A DNA stretch of 64,000 nucleotides from an uncultured SAR86 cluster bacterium (GTDB lineage Bacteria; Pseudomonadota; Gammaproteobacteria; Magnimaribacterales; D2472): contig CACKEY010000001.1 of assembly GCA_902599315.1 (NCBI GenBank), positions 583,295 through 647,294 of the forward strand. The letters run 5' to 3'. The translations under genes and the position numbers were made by a program. The notes beneath the pieces were generated by a model, which saw only the letters and a program-made list of their open reading frames with translations, did no database searches and had not been told where the DNA came from. Below are positions 12,845 through 23,736 of the stretch, in pieces. The first letter of the stretch is position 1. Every line of letters starts with the position of its first letter.

Positions 12845-15420
12845 GCATTTACGATATTGATCGCAGGAATATCTGCTGCATTTGCGCTTTCAACATAGTT
12901 ATCTATTTCATTGAAATTTAAATACCGATATATTTCTTCAGCTAATGGATTAATGTCTTCCATGTATTTCAAGTATTCTTTGGTTGAGGGCAGCTTACCT
13001 AATACTGAAGAAATTGCAGCAAGCTCAGCTGAGGCTAAAAATACATCAGCACCATCTCCTAATCTATTTGGAAAGTTTCTAGTAGACGTTGATACTACGG
13101 TTGAATTTGCCAATACTCTGGCTTGATTACCCATACAGAGGGAGCAACCGGGTAATTCTGTTCTTGCTCCAGATGTTCCAAATACATTATAGATTCCTTC
13201 TTCCATTAATTGTTTTTCATCCATCTTGGTGGGTGGCACCACCCACAATCTAGCTTTAGTCCCATTATATTTCTTAAGTAAATGGCCTGCTGCTCTGAAG
13301 TGACCAATATTTGTCATACATGATCCAATAAATACTTCATCGATTTGCGTCTCTGCCACTGTTGATAAAGGCTTAATATCATCTGGATCATTGGGACATG
13401 CAAGAAGAGGCTCCGTAATTTTATTAAGGTCAATTTCGATTACCTCTGCATATTCAGCATCCTTATCTGGCTCAAGTAATTCTGGATTTTTGATCCATTC
13501 TTCCATTGCCTGTGCTCTTCTCTCTAAAGTTTTAGCATCACCATAACCACAGCCAATCATCCATCTCAGCATAACAATATTTGATTTTAGATATTCCATA
13601 ATCGGTTCTTTATTTAATCGAACTGTACACCCTGAAGCAGATCTTTCAGCAGAAGCATCTGATAATTCAAATGCTTGTTCTACTTTCAAATTTGGCAAAC
13701 CCTCTATCTCCAGACAACGACCAGAGAAGATATTTTTCTTTCCTTTTTTTTCTACAGTCAAAAGACCTTTTTGAATTGCTGCATATGGAATAGCATTTAC
13801 CAAATCTCTGAGGGTTATCCCTGGCTGCATTTTACCTTTAAATCTTACTAGCACTGATTCAGGCATATCTAATGGCATAACGCCTAATGCTGCTGCGAAT
13901 GCAACTAATCCCGATCCAGCAGGAAAACTTATGCCTAATGGAAACCGAGTATGGCTATCTCCGCCAGTTCCCACGCCATCAGGAAGCAGCATTCTATTGA
14001 GCCAAGAATGAATTATCCCATCACCAGGTTTTAATGAAACTCCTCCGCGATTCATTATAAAATCTGGCAATGTATGCTGCGTATCAATATCAACTGGCTT
14101 TGGATATGCAGCAGTATGACAAAAGGATTGCATAACAAGATCTGCTGAAAATCCCAAACATGCCAATTCTTTGAGTTCATCTCTAGTCATGGGACCAGTT
14201 GTATCTTGAGATCCTACTGTTGTCATTCTAGGTTCGCAATATGTTCCAGGTCTTACTCCTTTGATCCCACATGCTTTACCAACCATTTTTTGAGCTAATG
14301 TAAATCCTTTCTTTGAAGAATCTTCAGCATCTGGTCTTGTGAATATATCAGTTGGCTCTAAGCCAAGTGCTTCCCTGGTTTTGTCTGTTAATTGTCTCCC
14401 GATGATTAATGGAATTCGGCCATTTGCTCTTACCTCATCTAAAAGCACAGGAGTCTTAAGTTCAAATGTTGATAAGATTTCGCTGCTAGTAGCATCTAAT
14501 ATTTTTCCATTATATGGTTCAAAAATAATTTCTTGCCCCATTTTTAATTTTGATACATCGCATTCAACTGGAAAAGCTCCAGAATCTTCAAGTGTATTGA
14601 AGAAAATCGGTGCAATTTTTCCTCCAAAACAAAATCCGCCTTCTTTTTTGTTTGGAATGCATGGAATTTCATCTCCCATATGCCATAAGACAGAATTTGT
14701 AGCTGATTTTCTTGATGATCCAGTTCCTACGACATCACCAACAAAAACTAGTGGATTTCCTTTTTTCTTTAACTCTTCAATTGTTTCAAGAGGCTTCTCC
14801 AAACCTTCTCTAGGCATTTTGAACATTGCCAATGCGTGCAGCGGAATATCTGGTCTAGACCAAGCATCTGTTGCGGGAGATAGATCATCCGTATTAATTT
14901 CTCCTGGAACTTTATAGACAGTCAATTTAATTTGTTCAGGAATTCTTTCTTTTTCTTGAAACCAAGCACCCTCAGCCCAAGCATTTATAACAGTCTTTGC
15001 ATTTTTATTAGTTTCTGATAATTCCAATATTTCATTAAATGCATCAAAAATTAACAAAGTTTTACTTAAAGCATTTGCTGCTTCTTCCCCCAGCTCATCA
15101 TCTTCTAAGCATTTAACCAATGGTTGGATATTGTATCCGCCAAGCATTGTTCCTAAAATAATCACAGCTTCTTTTTTTGAGATGTAAGGGCTGCTTGTTT
15201 TGCCAGTTGTGATGTCCGCTAAAAAACCTGCTTTTACATATGCTGATTGATCAACTCCAGCCGGCGTTCTTTCTTTTAATAGCTCTAATAATAACTCTGA
15301 TTCTTGATGTTCAGATTTAAGCAATTCAACCAATTCTGATGTTTGTTGCGCTGAAAGGGGCAGGGGTGGTATTCCCTGTTCTTTCCTTTCTTCACAATGT
15401 ATTTTGTAATCTTGAAGCAT
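12841..15420 (-). CDS. acnB: aconitate hydratase B
   Basis: 859 aa; [62 protein letters not shown]. Confidence 0.97.
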   Translation of the reverse strand: MLQDYKIHCEERKEQGIPPLPLSAQQTSELVELLKSEHQESELLLELLKERTPAGVDQSAYVKAGFLADITTGKTSSPYISKKEAVIILGTMLGGYNIQPLVKCLEDDELGEEAANALSKTLLIFDAFNEILELSETNKNAKTVINAWAEGAWFQEKERIPEQIKLTVYKVPGEINTDDLSPATDAWSRPDIPLHALAMFKMPREGLEKPLETIEELKKKGNPLVFVGDVVGTGSSRKSATNSVLWHMGDEIPCIPNKKEGGFCFGGKIAPIFFNTLEDSGAFPVECDVSKLKMGQEIIFEPYNGKILDATSSEILSTFELKTPVLLDEVRANGRIPLIIGRQLTDKTREALGLEPTDIFTRPDAEDSSKKGFTLAQKMVGKACGIKGVRPGTYCEPRMTTVGSQDTTGPMTRDELKELACLGFSADLVMQSFCHTAAYPKPVDIDTQHTLPDFIMNRGGVSLKPGDGIIHSWLNRMLLPDGVGTGGDSHTRFPLGISFPAGSGLVAFAAALGVMPLDMPESVLVRFKGKMQPGITLRDLVNAIPYAAIQKGLLTVEKKGKKNIFSGRCLEIEGLPNLKVEQAFELSDASAERSASGCTVRLNKEPIMEYLKSNIVMLRWMIGCGYGDAKTLERRAQAMEEWIKNPELLEPDKDAEYAEVIEIDLNKITEPLLACPNDPDDIKPLSTVAETQIDEVFIGSCMTNIGHFRAAGHLLKKYNGTKARLWVVPPTKMDEKQLMEEGIYNVFGTSGARTELPGCSLCMGNQARVLANSTVVSTSTRNFPNRLGDGADVFLASAELAAISSVLGKLPSTKEYLKYMEDINPLAEEIYRYLNFNEIDNYVESANAADIPAINIVNA

Positions 15421-15525
15421 TATTTTCTCCCTGGACAGTCATTTTACTGCGGTATTCCAAATTCCCCAAGCACATTAGATATTTCAATTATATTTACATT
15501 GATGAAATGATGTATTATCCAATCT

Positions 15526-15960
15526 ATGAAGAAAAATAAAGCTTCTACACCTTGCCTTGGAATATGTTCAACTACTTATGGCGATAATGTGTGCAAAGGA
15601 TGCAAACGTTTTGTTCATGAGGTAATCAATTGGAATAAATATGCTATTCCAGAAAAAGAATTGGTTAATTCTAGGCTTGAAAGCTTTAAGCTAACCGTTC
15701 TAAAAGATCGATTTTCCGTTTCAAATGCAGAGTTGCTTGCAACTCGACTCAATGATCAAGGAATCAACTTCAATGATTCTTTAGATCCAATGACTTGGAT
15801 TTTTGATCTACTTAGAGCAGCAGGTTCCCAAGATTTAGATTTAAATCAATTTGGAATTGTCTGCCACTCAAATGCTGAACTCTCTGAATTAAAAGATCAA
15901 ATTTATGCTGAATTTCTTGATCTTTCTGAGGCTCATTATGAAAGATATTTTTCTACTTAG
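15526..15960 (+). CDS. DUF1289 domain-containing protein
   Basis: N-terminal TPCLGICSTTYGDNVCKGCKRFVHEVINW Cys-rich motif. Confidence 0.8.
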   Translation: MKKNKASTPCLGICSTTYGDNVCKGCKRFVHEVINWNKYAIPEKELVNSRLESFKLTVLKDRFSVSNAELLATRLNDQGINFNDSLDPMTWIFDLLRAAGSQDLDLNQFGIVCHSNAELSELKDQIYAEFLDLSEAHYERYFST

Positions 15961-17221
15961 TTTGTGGTAAATCCCACCAATTTGTTGTGTATTTAGGAGA
16001 TACCATTTGTTTTTGTATTGGTGATAATCCTGCAGGATGCTGTGACGCGTAATAAATCTGCGTTTGATTGCTATTAAGTGAATCTATAGTTTGCATCAAA
16101 TGCGTATCTTGCTTTAAGTGCTCATGATCTGCTGCCTTAAAAAGAGATTGTTGAATGAAGGTTGGATGTGAAAAGTGGCTTAATAATATTCCTGCTTTTG
16201 CATAGGGATAACCATTTTTGAAAGTTTTATTCAGAGCTTTATTTGCACCCATTAAAATGCTCCTTGTATCATCTATGGGGTAGGGAAAATGAAAGCTATT
16301 AAATCCTCGATGTTGTGATGTTTTTTGAAATCGACTGGTTGCAATAAAGACTGAAACCTGAGAGCACTTCTGCTTTTCATGTCTCAATTTTTCTCCAGCG
16401 CGCACTGCAAAATTACTGATCAGTGGTTTTAATAAGTCTAAATTATCAATTCTGCCTCTAAAGCTTCGACTTACAACAATTTGTTTTTTTGGATCAGAAT
16501 GATCTTCTATTTGAATGCATGATTCTCCTCTCAATTCTCTGACTGTGCGCTCTAAAACAACACTGAATTTTTTTCGAATTAATCCAATATCCATTTGCAT
16601 TAAGTCATATGCAGAATATGTGCCTAATTGATTGAGTTGCTTGGAGAGCCGATGACCAACACCCCAAACCTCGTCAACAGAAATAGCTTTTAGAATATGG
16701 GCTATATCTTTTTTACTACTGAGGCAGCAAACTCCTGCTCCACCTCTTTTATTTTTTGCTACATGACTCGCAACTTTAGCAAGGGTTTTTGTTGGTGCAA
16801 TGCCAATTCTTACAGGAATGCCAACCCATTGGCGTATAGTATTTCTGCAGTAAACACCAAATTCGTATGCTTGATTTGATTGTTGTATATGTTGCAGATC
16901 TAAAAATGCTTCATCAATGCTATAAACCTCCATTTTTTTGACCATCCCATCTAAAATGTTCATTACTCTTTTCGAGAGATCTCCGTATAGTGCAAAGTTA
17001 GACGAAAAAACCTTGCCTCCTTGAGCCAAGTAAGCATTTTTAACTTTAAACCAAGGGATGCCCATTTTGATTCCCATAGCTTTAGCCTCTTTGCTCCTGG
17101 CAATTACGCAACCATCATTGTTAGATAGCACAACAACGGGTTTCTTTTTTAAATCAGGTCTAAACACTCTTTCACACGAAGCATAGAAATTGTCACAATC
17201 TACTAATGCTAAAAATTTCAT
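15953..17221 (-). CDS. umuC: DNA polymerase V catalytic subunit UmuC
   Basis: LVDCDNFYASCERVFRPDL, SNNDGCVIARS, YSIDEAFLDL; overlaps umuD. Confidence 0.96.
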   Translation of the reverse strand: MKFLALVDCDNFYASCERVFRPDLKKKPVVVLSNNDGCVIARSKEAKAMGIKMGIPWFKVKNAYLAQGGKVFSSNFALYGDLSKRVMNILDGMVKKMEVYSIDEAFLDLQHIQQSNQAYEFGVYCRNTIRQWVGIPVRIGIAPTKTLAKVASHVAKNKRGGAGVCCLSSKKDIAHILKAISVDEVWGVGHRLSKQLNQLGTYSAYDLMQMDIGLIRKKFSVVLERTVRELRGESCIQIEDHSDPKKQIVVSRSFRGRIDNLDLLKPLISNFAVRAGEKLRHEKQKCSQVSVFIATSRFQKTSQHRGFNSFHFPYPIDDTRSILMGANKALNKTFKNGYPYAKAGILLSHFSHPTFIQQSLFKAADHEHLKQDTHLMQTIDSLNSNQTQIYYASQHPAGLSPIQKQMVSPKYTTNWWDLPQTK

Positions 17222-17649
17222 TCAAATTTATTAATGGCAGCAGTTACTGTTCCCATAATATCTAGATCTTGACCATGCTGAATGTAAATTGGTTCATATT
17301 TAGGATTCTCTGGCAGTAAGCAAAGCCGAGGCTTGAGTTGCAATCGCTTGCAGACAAAGTCACCATCCAAAGATGCAACTACAATACTTCCATGCTTTGG
17401 CTTGAGACTACGATCAACTATTAAGATAGCTTGATCAGCAATATTTGCATTAAGCATTGAATCTCCAGACACTCTTACCAAAAAAGTTGCTGCTCCATTT
17501 TTAATAAGATATTTATTTAGATCAATTGGACTTTCTAGGTAATCATTCGCTGGACTTGGGAAACCTACAGAAACTGGCTCTACAAAAAATTTTGTAAAAC
17601 TTGCAGGCAGATCACTTGCCGATATTAAACCGAGATAATTAATAGTCAT
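17218..17649 (-). CDS. umuD: UmuD-like LexA/S24 family autoprotease
   Basis: GFPSPANDYLESPIDLNKYLI, SGDSM catalytic Ser, Lys in DGDFVCKRLQL. Confidence 0.95.
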   Translation of the reverse strand: MTINYLGLISASDLPASFTKFFVEPVSVGFPSPANDYLESPIDLNKYLIKNGAATFLVRVSGDSMLNANIADQAILIVDRSLKPKHGSIVVASLDGDFVCKRLQLKPRLCLLPENPKYEPIYIQHGQDLDIMGTVTAAINKFE

Positions 17650-17661
17650 GGGATTATAAAA

Positions 17662-17681
17662 TACTGTATATTTATACAGTA
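17662..17681. promoter_or_regulatory. LexA (SOS) box upstream of umuDC
   Basis: TACTGTATATTTATACAGTA, matching CTGT-N8-ACAG, 13 bp upstream of the umuD start codon. Confidence 0.9.
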
Positions 17682-17704
17682 TTATTTACAAACAAACAAT
17701 AGTT

Positions 17705-18415
17705 TTATAACTTAAATTCGGTTAAATCTTGTTGTTGATCGTCAAGAAATAGACACCAACCGGTTTTATACCAATCACCCAAAACAATTCGAGTGCCAGC
17801 GCTAGTATGGTGAGTTTTTGGCCTATGAGTATGGCCATGAATAAGCAAATCTATGCGATGCTCAGCAAAAAATTGATCAATAGCTTTAGGAGTAACGTCC
17901 ATAATACTTTTGTCTTTATTTTTATTATCAGCTTGACTGACGTCACGCATGTTCGAAGCAATCTTTAGGCGCTCATTTAAAGATTTTTCTAAAAATTTTT
18001 CTTGCCACTCTGAAGATCTAACCTCTTTTTTGAATTCAATATATTTTAAGTCGTTGGTACAAAAATCATCTCCATGAGAGAGAGCAATTTTTAAATCATA
18101 GAAGTTCATAAAAAATGGATCTGGAAGCAATTTTAGATTAGATTTTTTTGCGAAATTTCGGCCACACAGGAAATCTCTGTTGCCGTGAATAAAAAATACC
18201 TCCAAGCCATTGCGGGTTGAATGATTAATATTTTGCATAACATTGGTGGCAAGCTCAGAGTTATCGTCATCTCCAATCCAAGCCTCAAAAAGATCACCTA
18301 ATATGTATAAATGTGATAGCTCCTGGGCAGCATTATTTAAGAAATTAAAAAAGCCCTCCGTTACAGAGGGCATATTTTCAGATAAATGAAGATCAGATAT
18401 AAATCCTAACTTCAT
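17705..18415 (-). CDS. lpxH: UDP-2,3-diacylglucosamine diphosphatase
   Basis: FISDLHLSE, YILGDLFEAWIGDDD, GNRDFLCG, HGHTHRP. Confidence 0.95.
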   Translation of the reverse strand: MKLGFISDLHLSENMPSVTEGFFNFLNNAAQELSHLYILGDLFEAWIGDDDNSELATNVMQNINHSTRNGLEVFFIHGNRDFLCGRNFAKKSNLKLLPDPFFMNFYDLKIALSHGDDFCTNDLKYIEFKKEVRSSEWQEKFLEKSLNERLKIASNMRDVSQADNKNKDKSIMDVTPKAIDQFFAEHRIDLLIHGHTHRPKTHHTSAGTRIVLGDWYKTGWCLFLDDQQQDLTEFKL

Positions 18416-19032
18416 TCACTCACTGTAACTGAATTAATAATTGTTGGTTCAAGAGGAGCATCAGCATAACCTCCAACATTGGAGGTTATACTCAGAGCAA
18501 TCTGATCTACAACGTCCATTCCATCAATAACAGAGCCAAATACTGCATAGCCCCAGCCTTGTGAGGTTTCAGCTGTATGATTTAGAAAGTCGTTATCTTT
18601 ATGGTTAATGAAAAATTGACCGGTTGCAGAATGAGGATCCATGGTTCTAGCCATCGCAATTGAGCCACGGTCATTCTTTAATCCATTATTGGCCTCATTT
18701 TGAATAGGATCAGTGTCGGTTGGCTTAGGGGCCATATTTTCATCAAGACCGCCACCCTGAACCATAAACCCTTCGATAATTCTGTGAAAAATAGTACCAG
18801 TGTAATAACCATCTTCGGCTAATTTTAGAAAGTTTGCCACAGTTATGGGTGCATTGTTTGCATCAAGTTCTAAGTGGATATCTCCGGCTGAAGTAGAAAT
18901 AGTAACAAGTGACATTTGATCCTCCTCTGGATAATATTCATTTTGATCATTTTGATCAGTAGGTGATAGGAAGAAGGTTAATGCAACAATGGTTACAATA
19001 GTTATTAAGGCAGTAATTTGTATTTTTGACAT
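18412..19032 (-). CDS. cyclophilin-type peptidyl-prolyl cis-trans isomerase with N-terminal hydrophobic segment
   Basis: FHRIIEGFMVQGG, GSIAMART..HSATGQFFIN; N-terminal TM/signal MSKIQITALITIVTIVALTFFL; between cysS and lpxH. Confidence 0.93.
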   Translation of the reverse strand: MSKIQITALITIVTIVALTFFLSPTDQNDQNEYYPEEDQMSLVTISTSAGDIHLELDANNAPITVANFLKLAEDGYYTGTIFHRIIEGFMVQGGGLDENMAPKPTDTDPIQNEANNGLKNDRGSIAMARTMDPHSATGQFFINHKDNDFLNHTAETSQGWGYAVFGSVIDGMDVVDQIALSITSNVGGYADAPLEPTIINSVTVSE

Positions 19033-19093
19033 TAATAAAACCTACATTCCAGTTAAGTTCTCTATAATAAGTGATTCATATATCAAATAACAG

Positions 19094-20464
19094 ATGACAA
19101 TTAAGTTTTATAACTCCTTGACCAATCAGAAGGAAGATTTTGTTCCCATCCGTGAGGGTGAGGTTGGGATGTATGTTTGTGGAATGACTGTTTATGATAA
19201 CTGTCACTTAGGTCATGCAAGGGCGATGATGGCTTTTGACATAGTTGCACGTTATCTTCGATATCAAGGTTATAAAGTAAATTTTATTCGTAACATCACT
19301 GATATAGATGACAAGATCATTGAAAGAGCTTATGAAAATAAAGAGAAGATTGAGGATCTAACCGCAAGAACAATAGCTAGTATGCAAGAAGATTTTCTTA
19401 AACTTGGATTGGAACCACCAAACAATGAACCACGAGCTACTGATCATATTGAAGGCATGATAAAAATGATTGTTGATTTGATTGACAAAGGAAATGCTTA
19501 CCATTCAAAGACCGGAGATGTTTTTTTTTCAGTACGAACATTTCCTGAGTATGGAAAATTATCAAACAAAAATATTGATGAATTGAATCCTGGTTCGCGA
19601 ATTGAAGAGGATGAATCAAAGGAAGATCCTCTAGACTTCGTACTTTGGAAAAGCGCTAAGCCAAATGAACCATCATGGGAATCTCCATGGGGTCCTGGAA
19701 GGCCGGGATGGCATATTGAGTGTTCGGTGATGTCACTAGAAAATTTAGGTGAGCATTTTGACATTCATGGTGGAGGTCCAGATTTATTATTTCCGCATCA
19801 TGAGAATGAGATTGCTCAATCTGAGTGTGCATCAAATTGCAAGCTTGCAAATTATTGGATGCATTCAGGCTTATTAAAAATTAATGGTGAGAAAATGTCT
19901 AAATCTTTGGGTAACTTTGCTATGTTAAAAGATTTATTCAATTCTTATCATCCAGAAGTTATCCGTTACTATCTAATTTCTAGTCACTATAGAAGTGCTT
20001 TAAATTTTGATAACGAGTCATTAGGTCAAGCACGATCAGCTCTCACAAGACTTTATCAAGCTCTATCTCTTGCATCGTCAAATGAGTCAGATATAGATGG
20101 AGATAGCGTTAAAGAATTTGTCAACTCAATGAATGACGATTTAAATACTCCTGAGGCACTCAGTACTTTATTTAGATTGGCAAGGTTAATTAACAGTAGT
20201 AAGGATGTTCAAGACAGAACTAAGTATTCATCTACTATGAAAGAATTGGGCATGGTTCTTGGTCTTTTAAATGAAAGTCCAGATGTTTTCTTTCAACATG
20301 GTGCAAGCTTGTCTGATGAGGAAATAGAGGCTCAAATAAAAGAAAGAAACATAGCAAGAAAGGCTAAAGATTTTAAAAGAGCTGATCAAATAAGAGATGA
20401 TTTAGTAGCTAAAGGTATTTTACTTGACGATTCTAGTGATAGAACAACTTGGAAGAAATCTTAA
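19094..20464 (+). CDS. cysS: cysteinyl-tRNA synthetase
   Basis: YVCGMTVYDNCHLGHARAM, GRPGWHIECSVMS, KMSKSLGNF. Confidence 0.98.
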   Translation: MTIKFYNSLTNQKEDFVPIREGEVGMYVCGMTVYDNCHLGHARAMMAFDIVARYLRYQGYKVNFIRNITDIDDKIIERAYENKEKIEDLTARTIASMQEDFLKLGLEPPNNEPRATDHIEGMIKMIVDLIDKGNAYHSKTGDVFFSVRTFPEYGKLSNKNIDELNPGSRIEEDESKEDPLDFVLWKSAKPNEPSWESPWGPGRPGWHIECSVMSLENLGEHFDIHGGGPDLLFPHHENEIAQSECASNCKLANYWMHSGLLKINGEKMSKSLGNFAMLKDLFNSYHPEVIRYYLISSHYRSALNFDNESLGQARSALTRLYQALSLASSNESDIDGDSVKEFVNSMNDDLNTPEALSTLFRLARLINSSKDVQDRTKYSSTMKELGMVLGLLNESPDVFFQHGASLSDEEIEAQIKERNIARKAKDFKRADQIRDDLVAKGILLDDSSDRTTWKKS

Positions 20465-21330
20465 TCATCGTCTTGCAAGTCTGTAATTATAGATTCAATA
20501 CCTGTTGAGCCCATATTCATTCCAACAACTCTTTCTATTCCCATTTTTGCATAATGCTCAGCTGCATCCACCATTAATCCAGAATTATCAAGAGTGAGGC
20601 CGCCATCAACGCACAGATTAATTCCTGTAATGAATCTTGATTCATCTGATGCAAGGAACAAGGCTGAATATGCTATATCAATTGGCATCCCAAAATCTTT
20701 AATGGGTTGCTCAAGCTTGCTATCCTCAATGGCAGTTGCCAATAAAGGAGTGTTTATTGTTCCAGGTGAAATAGCATTAACTCTAATTTTAAATTCGCCT
20801 AGCTCAATAGCAGCATTTTTACAAAAATTAATAACTCCTGCTTTGGCAGCAGAATAAGCAAGCGGACCAGATCCGCCTCCCATCCCTGCAATTGATGCAG
20901 TGTTAATAATAGATCCGCCTGAGACATTCTTTTTCATGACTCTAGCAGCATATTTTGAGCCGAGAAAAACTGACTTTAAAAGTATTTGAAAAGATTGGTC
21001 CCACTCGTCTGCATCAATGTGCGTAATAGGACCAACTGCTCCGCCAATGCCTGCATTATTAAAAAGTATGTCTAGACTACCAAAATGGTCAACTGCTTGG
21101 TCAATCATACTTTTTATATTATCTTCTGATGAAACATCAGTTAATGAAATGCATGCATCTGAATCTAGTTTTTTTTGTTTTATGATTTCAAAAGTCTCTT
21201 CGAGAGTCTCTTGATTAATATCTGCTAAAACAACCTTAGCACCATGTTCTAAAAACAATAATGCAGTTTCTTTGCCAATGCCACTTCCAGCACCTGTTAT
21301 TACTGCAACCTTATTTTGTAATCTTTTCAT
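20461..21330 (-). CDS. SDR family oxidoreductase
   Basis: TGAGSGIG, NNAG, YSAAK motifs; C-terminal VDGGLTLDNSG. Confidence 0.93.
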   Translation of the reverse strand: MKRLQNKVAVITGAGSGIGKETALLFLEHGAKVVLADINQETLEETFEIIKQKKLDSDACISLTDVSSEDNIKSMIDQAVDHFGSLDILFNNAGIGGAVGPITHIDADEWDQSFQILLKSVFLGSKYAARVMKKNVSGGSIINTASIAGMGGGSGPLAYSAAKAGVINFCKNAAIELGEFKIRVNAISPGTINTPLLATAIEDSKLEQPIKDFGMPIDIAYSALFLASDESRFITGINLCVDGGLTLDNSGLMVDAAEHYAKMGIERVVGMNMGSTGIESIITDLQDDD

Positions 21331-21463
21331 TAAATAATTATTACTGAAACCTTATAAAAAGAAAAATAAAGTTTTCAAAGATTTAACTTTTATTCACATA
21401 AATGCAATTAAATTGATTCAAACTTTGTATTTAATAATTTCTATATGAGCCTATAATCATCAT

Positions 21464-21530
21464 TCCCCAAGATGATTTTTCTCTCCCTGGTTCATTCTTG
21501 GTAAGGCACTATATTGGTGCCTTACTTTTG
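21464..21530 (+). ncRNA. candidate small RNA (two-hairpin transcript ending in an intrinsic terminator)
   Basis: TATAAT at 21452-21457, CCAAGATGA..TCATTCTTGG stem-loop, then perfect 9-bp terminator stem; no + strand CDS upstream in the gap. Confidence 0.45.
21501..21529 (+). terminator. intrinsic terminator
   Basis: GTAAGGCAC-TATATTG-GTGCCTTAC followed by TTTT. Confidence 0.75.
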
Positions 21531-21603
21531 TGCCTAATTTAAGCAGATGCTTTTTATGCATGTCTAATTTAAATATATTAAAATTGAAGGTTATATAAAA
21601 GAA

Positions 21604-21678
21604 TGGCTCCCTGACGTGGGATCGAACCACGGACCAATTGATTAACAGTCAACTGCTCTACCGCTGAGCTATCAGGGA
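21604..21678 (-). tRNA. tRNA-Asn(GUU), CCA encoded
   Basis: Reverse complement TCCCTGATAGCTCAGCGGTAGAGCAGTTGACTGTTAATCAATTGGTCCGTGGTTCGATCCCACGTCAGGGAGCCA folds as cloverleaf with anticodon GTT. Confidence 0.97.
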
Positions 21679-21724
21679 ACAAGTTGAGAATTATAAATTA
21701 AAATTCGAAAAGTAAAACAAGATA

Positions 21725-23734
21725 ATGACAAAAAATTTGACAGTTACATCTCCATTTGAACCTGCTGGCAGCCAGCCAAAAGCAATTGAAACTTTGGTAA
21801 ATGGTTTAAATGATGGATTGTTGCATCAAGTTTTACTTGGTGTAACTGGATCTGGTAAAACTTACACTATGGCAAAAATTATTGAATCAACTCAAAGGCC
21901 TGCAGTGGTTATGGCACCAAATAAAACATTAGCAGCTCAATTATATGGAGAGCTAAAGGATTTTTTCCCAAAAAACTCTGTTGAATATTTTGTTTCTTAC
22001 TATGATTACTATCAACCTGAAGCATATGTGCCCACCTCTGATACCTACATTGCAAAAGATGCCTCTGTTAATGAGCATATTGAGCAAATGCGACTTTCTG
22101 CAACTAAAGCTTTACTAGAAAGAAATGACACAATTGTAGTTGCTACTGTGTCAGCTATATATGGATTGGGAGCTCCTGAATCATATCTCAATATGATTCT
22201 GCATTTAGACAGAGGAGAGACAATAGATCAAAGAACAATTCTGCGTCGTTTATCCTCAATGCAATATACTAGAAATGATATTGATTTTAGACGTGCAACT
22301 TTTAGAGTTAGAGGAGATGTTATTGATATCTATCCTGCTGATTCAGAAAGAGATGCTCTTAGGATTGAATTATTTGGAGATGAGGTAGAACGACTTTTAT
22401 GGATAGATCCATTAACTGGAGAGGTAATTAACGAAACTCCTCGAGCAACAATTTATCCCAAAACTCACTATGTGACCCCTAAAGAAACTGTTCTAGATTG
22501 TCTTAAAACCGTTCGTGAGGAATTAAAAGAAAGAATTAAATATTTACAGGACAATAATAAATTGGTTGAAGCTCAAAGACTTCAAGAGAGAACAACTTAC
22601 GATTTAGAGATGATGCAGGAACTTGGATATTGCCAAGGTATAGAAAATTATTCTCGTTATCTTTCTGGTCGTAATCCAGGGGAGCCGCCTCCATGTCTTT
22701 TTGACTATTTACCTAAAAATGCAATTGTTTTTATGGATGAGTCTCATGTATCAGTTCCTCAGATCGGAGGTATGTATAAAGGTGATCGATCGCGAAAAGA
22801 AACCCTTGTCGATTATGGATTTAGATTACCATCTGCACTGGATAATCGTCCATTAAGGTTTGAAGAGTGGGAGGATGTTACTCCTCAAAAGATTTATGTA
22901 TCTGCTACTCCGGGAAAATATGAATTAGAGCATTGCGATAATGTTGCAGAATTGCTTGTTAGACCCACAGGGTTAATTGATCCGGAGATTGAAGTAAGAC
23001 CAGCTACTTCTCAAATCGATGATGTCATTGGAGAGTGTAATGAGAGAGCAGCGTTAAAAGAAAGAGTGCTCATAACAACTCTTACAAAACGCATGGCTGA
23101 AGATTTAACAGATTACTTAGAAGAAAATGGAATTAGAACTCGTTATATGCATTCTGATATAGATACAGTGGAAAGAACTGAGATTATTAGAGATCTTAGA
23201 CTGGGACATTTTGATGTTTTGGTAGGTATTAATTTATTAAGAGAGGGCCTAGATATTCCTGAAGTTAGTTTAGTTGCAATTTTAGATGCAGATAAAGAGG
23301 GCTTTTTAAGGTCAGAAGTTACACTTATTCAAACAGTTGGAAGGGCAGCAAGAAATATTCGAGGTAAGGCAATTATGTATGCCGATAAAGTTACAGGCTC
23401 CATGCAAAGAGCAATGGATGAGATGTCTCGAAGAAGGAAAATACAAGTTAAATTTAACAAAGATAACAGCATAATTCCAACAACAATTGTAAAAGATATT
23501 AAAGATGTTATGGAGGGAGCAAGATTAACCAAGCAAGCTAAGAAAACTAAACCTCAGTATTTTGAAAAAGAACTACCTTTTAAAATTAATAATACATCAC
23601 CGGAAAAGATTTCAGAGTCAATTAACAAACTAGAAGAGCAGATGTACATTTACGCTAAAGAAACTGAATTTGAGAAGGCTGCATTTTGCAGAGATCAAAT
23701 TAAAAATCTAAAGTGGCAACTTCTTAATTCTTAA
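21725..23734 (+). CDS. uvrB: excinuclease ABC subunit B
   Basis: [59 protein letters not shown] motif at C-terminus. Confidence 0.98.
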   Translation: MTKNLTVTSPFEPAGSQPKAIETLVNGLNDGLLHQVLLGVTGSGKTYTMAKIIESTQRPAVVMAPNKTLAAQLYGELKDFFPKNSVEYFVSYYDYYQPEAYVPTSDTYIAKDASVNEHIEQMRLSATKALLERNDTIVVATVSAIYGLGAPESYLNMILHLDRGETIDQRTILRRLSSMQYTRNDIDFRRATFRVRGDVIDIYPADSERDALRIELFGDEVERLLWIDPLTGEVINETPRATIYPKTHYVTPKETVLDCLKTVREELKERIKYLQDNNKLVEAQRLQERTTYDLEMMQELGYCQGIENYSRYLSGRNPGEPPPCLFDYLPKNAIVFMDESHVSVPQIGGMYKGDRSRKETLVDYGFRLPSALDNRPLRFEEWEDVTPQKIYVSATPGKYELEHCDNVAELLVRPTGLIDPEIEVRPATSQIDDVIGECNERAALKERVLITTLTKRMAEDLTDYLEENGIRTRYMHSDIDTVERTEIIRDLRLGHFDVLVGINLLREGLDIPEVSLVAILDADKEGFLRSEVTLIQTVGRAARNIRGKAIMYADKVTGSMQRAMDEMSRRRKIQVKFNKDNSIIPTTIVKDIKDVMEGARLTKQAKKTKPQYFEKELPFKINNTSPEKISESINKLEEQMYIYAKETEFEKAAFCRDQIKNLKWQLLNS

Positions 23735-23736
23735 AT

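Noticed and set aside
14339-14917. 192-aa ORF on + strand
   Set aside because: Lies wholly antisense within acnB, whose minus-strand product has clear aconitase motifs; translation shows no recognisable domain.
15480-15510. Weak dyad ATTTCAAT...ATTGATGAAAT upstream of the DUF1289 gene
   Set aside because: Imperfect and AT-rich; expected by chance at this base composition.
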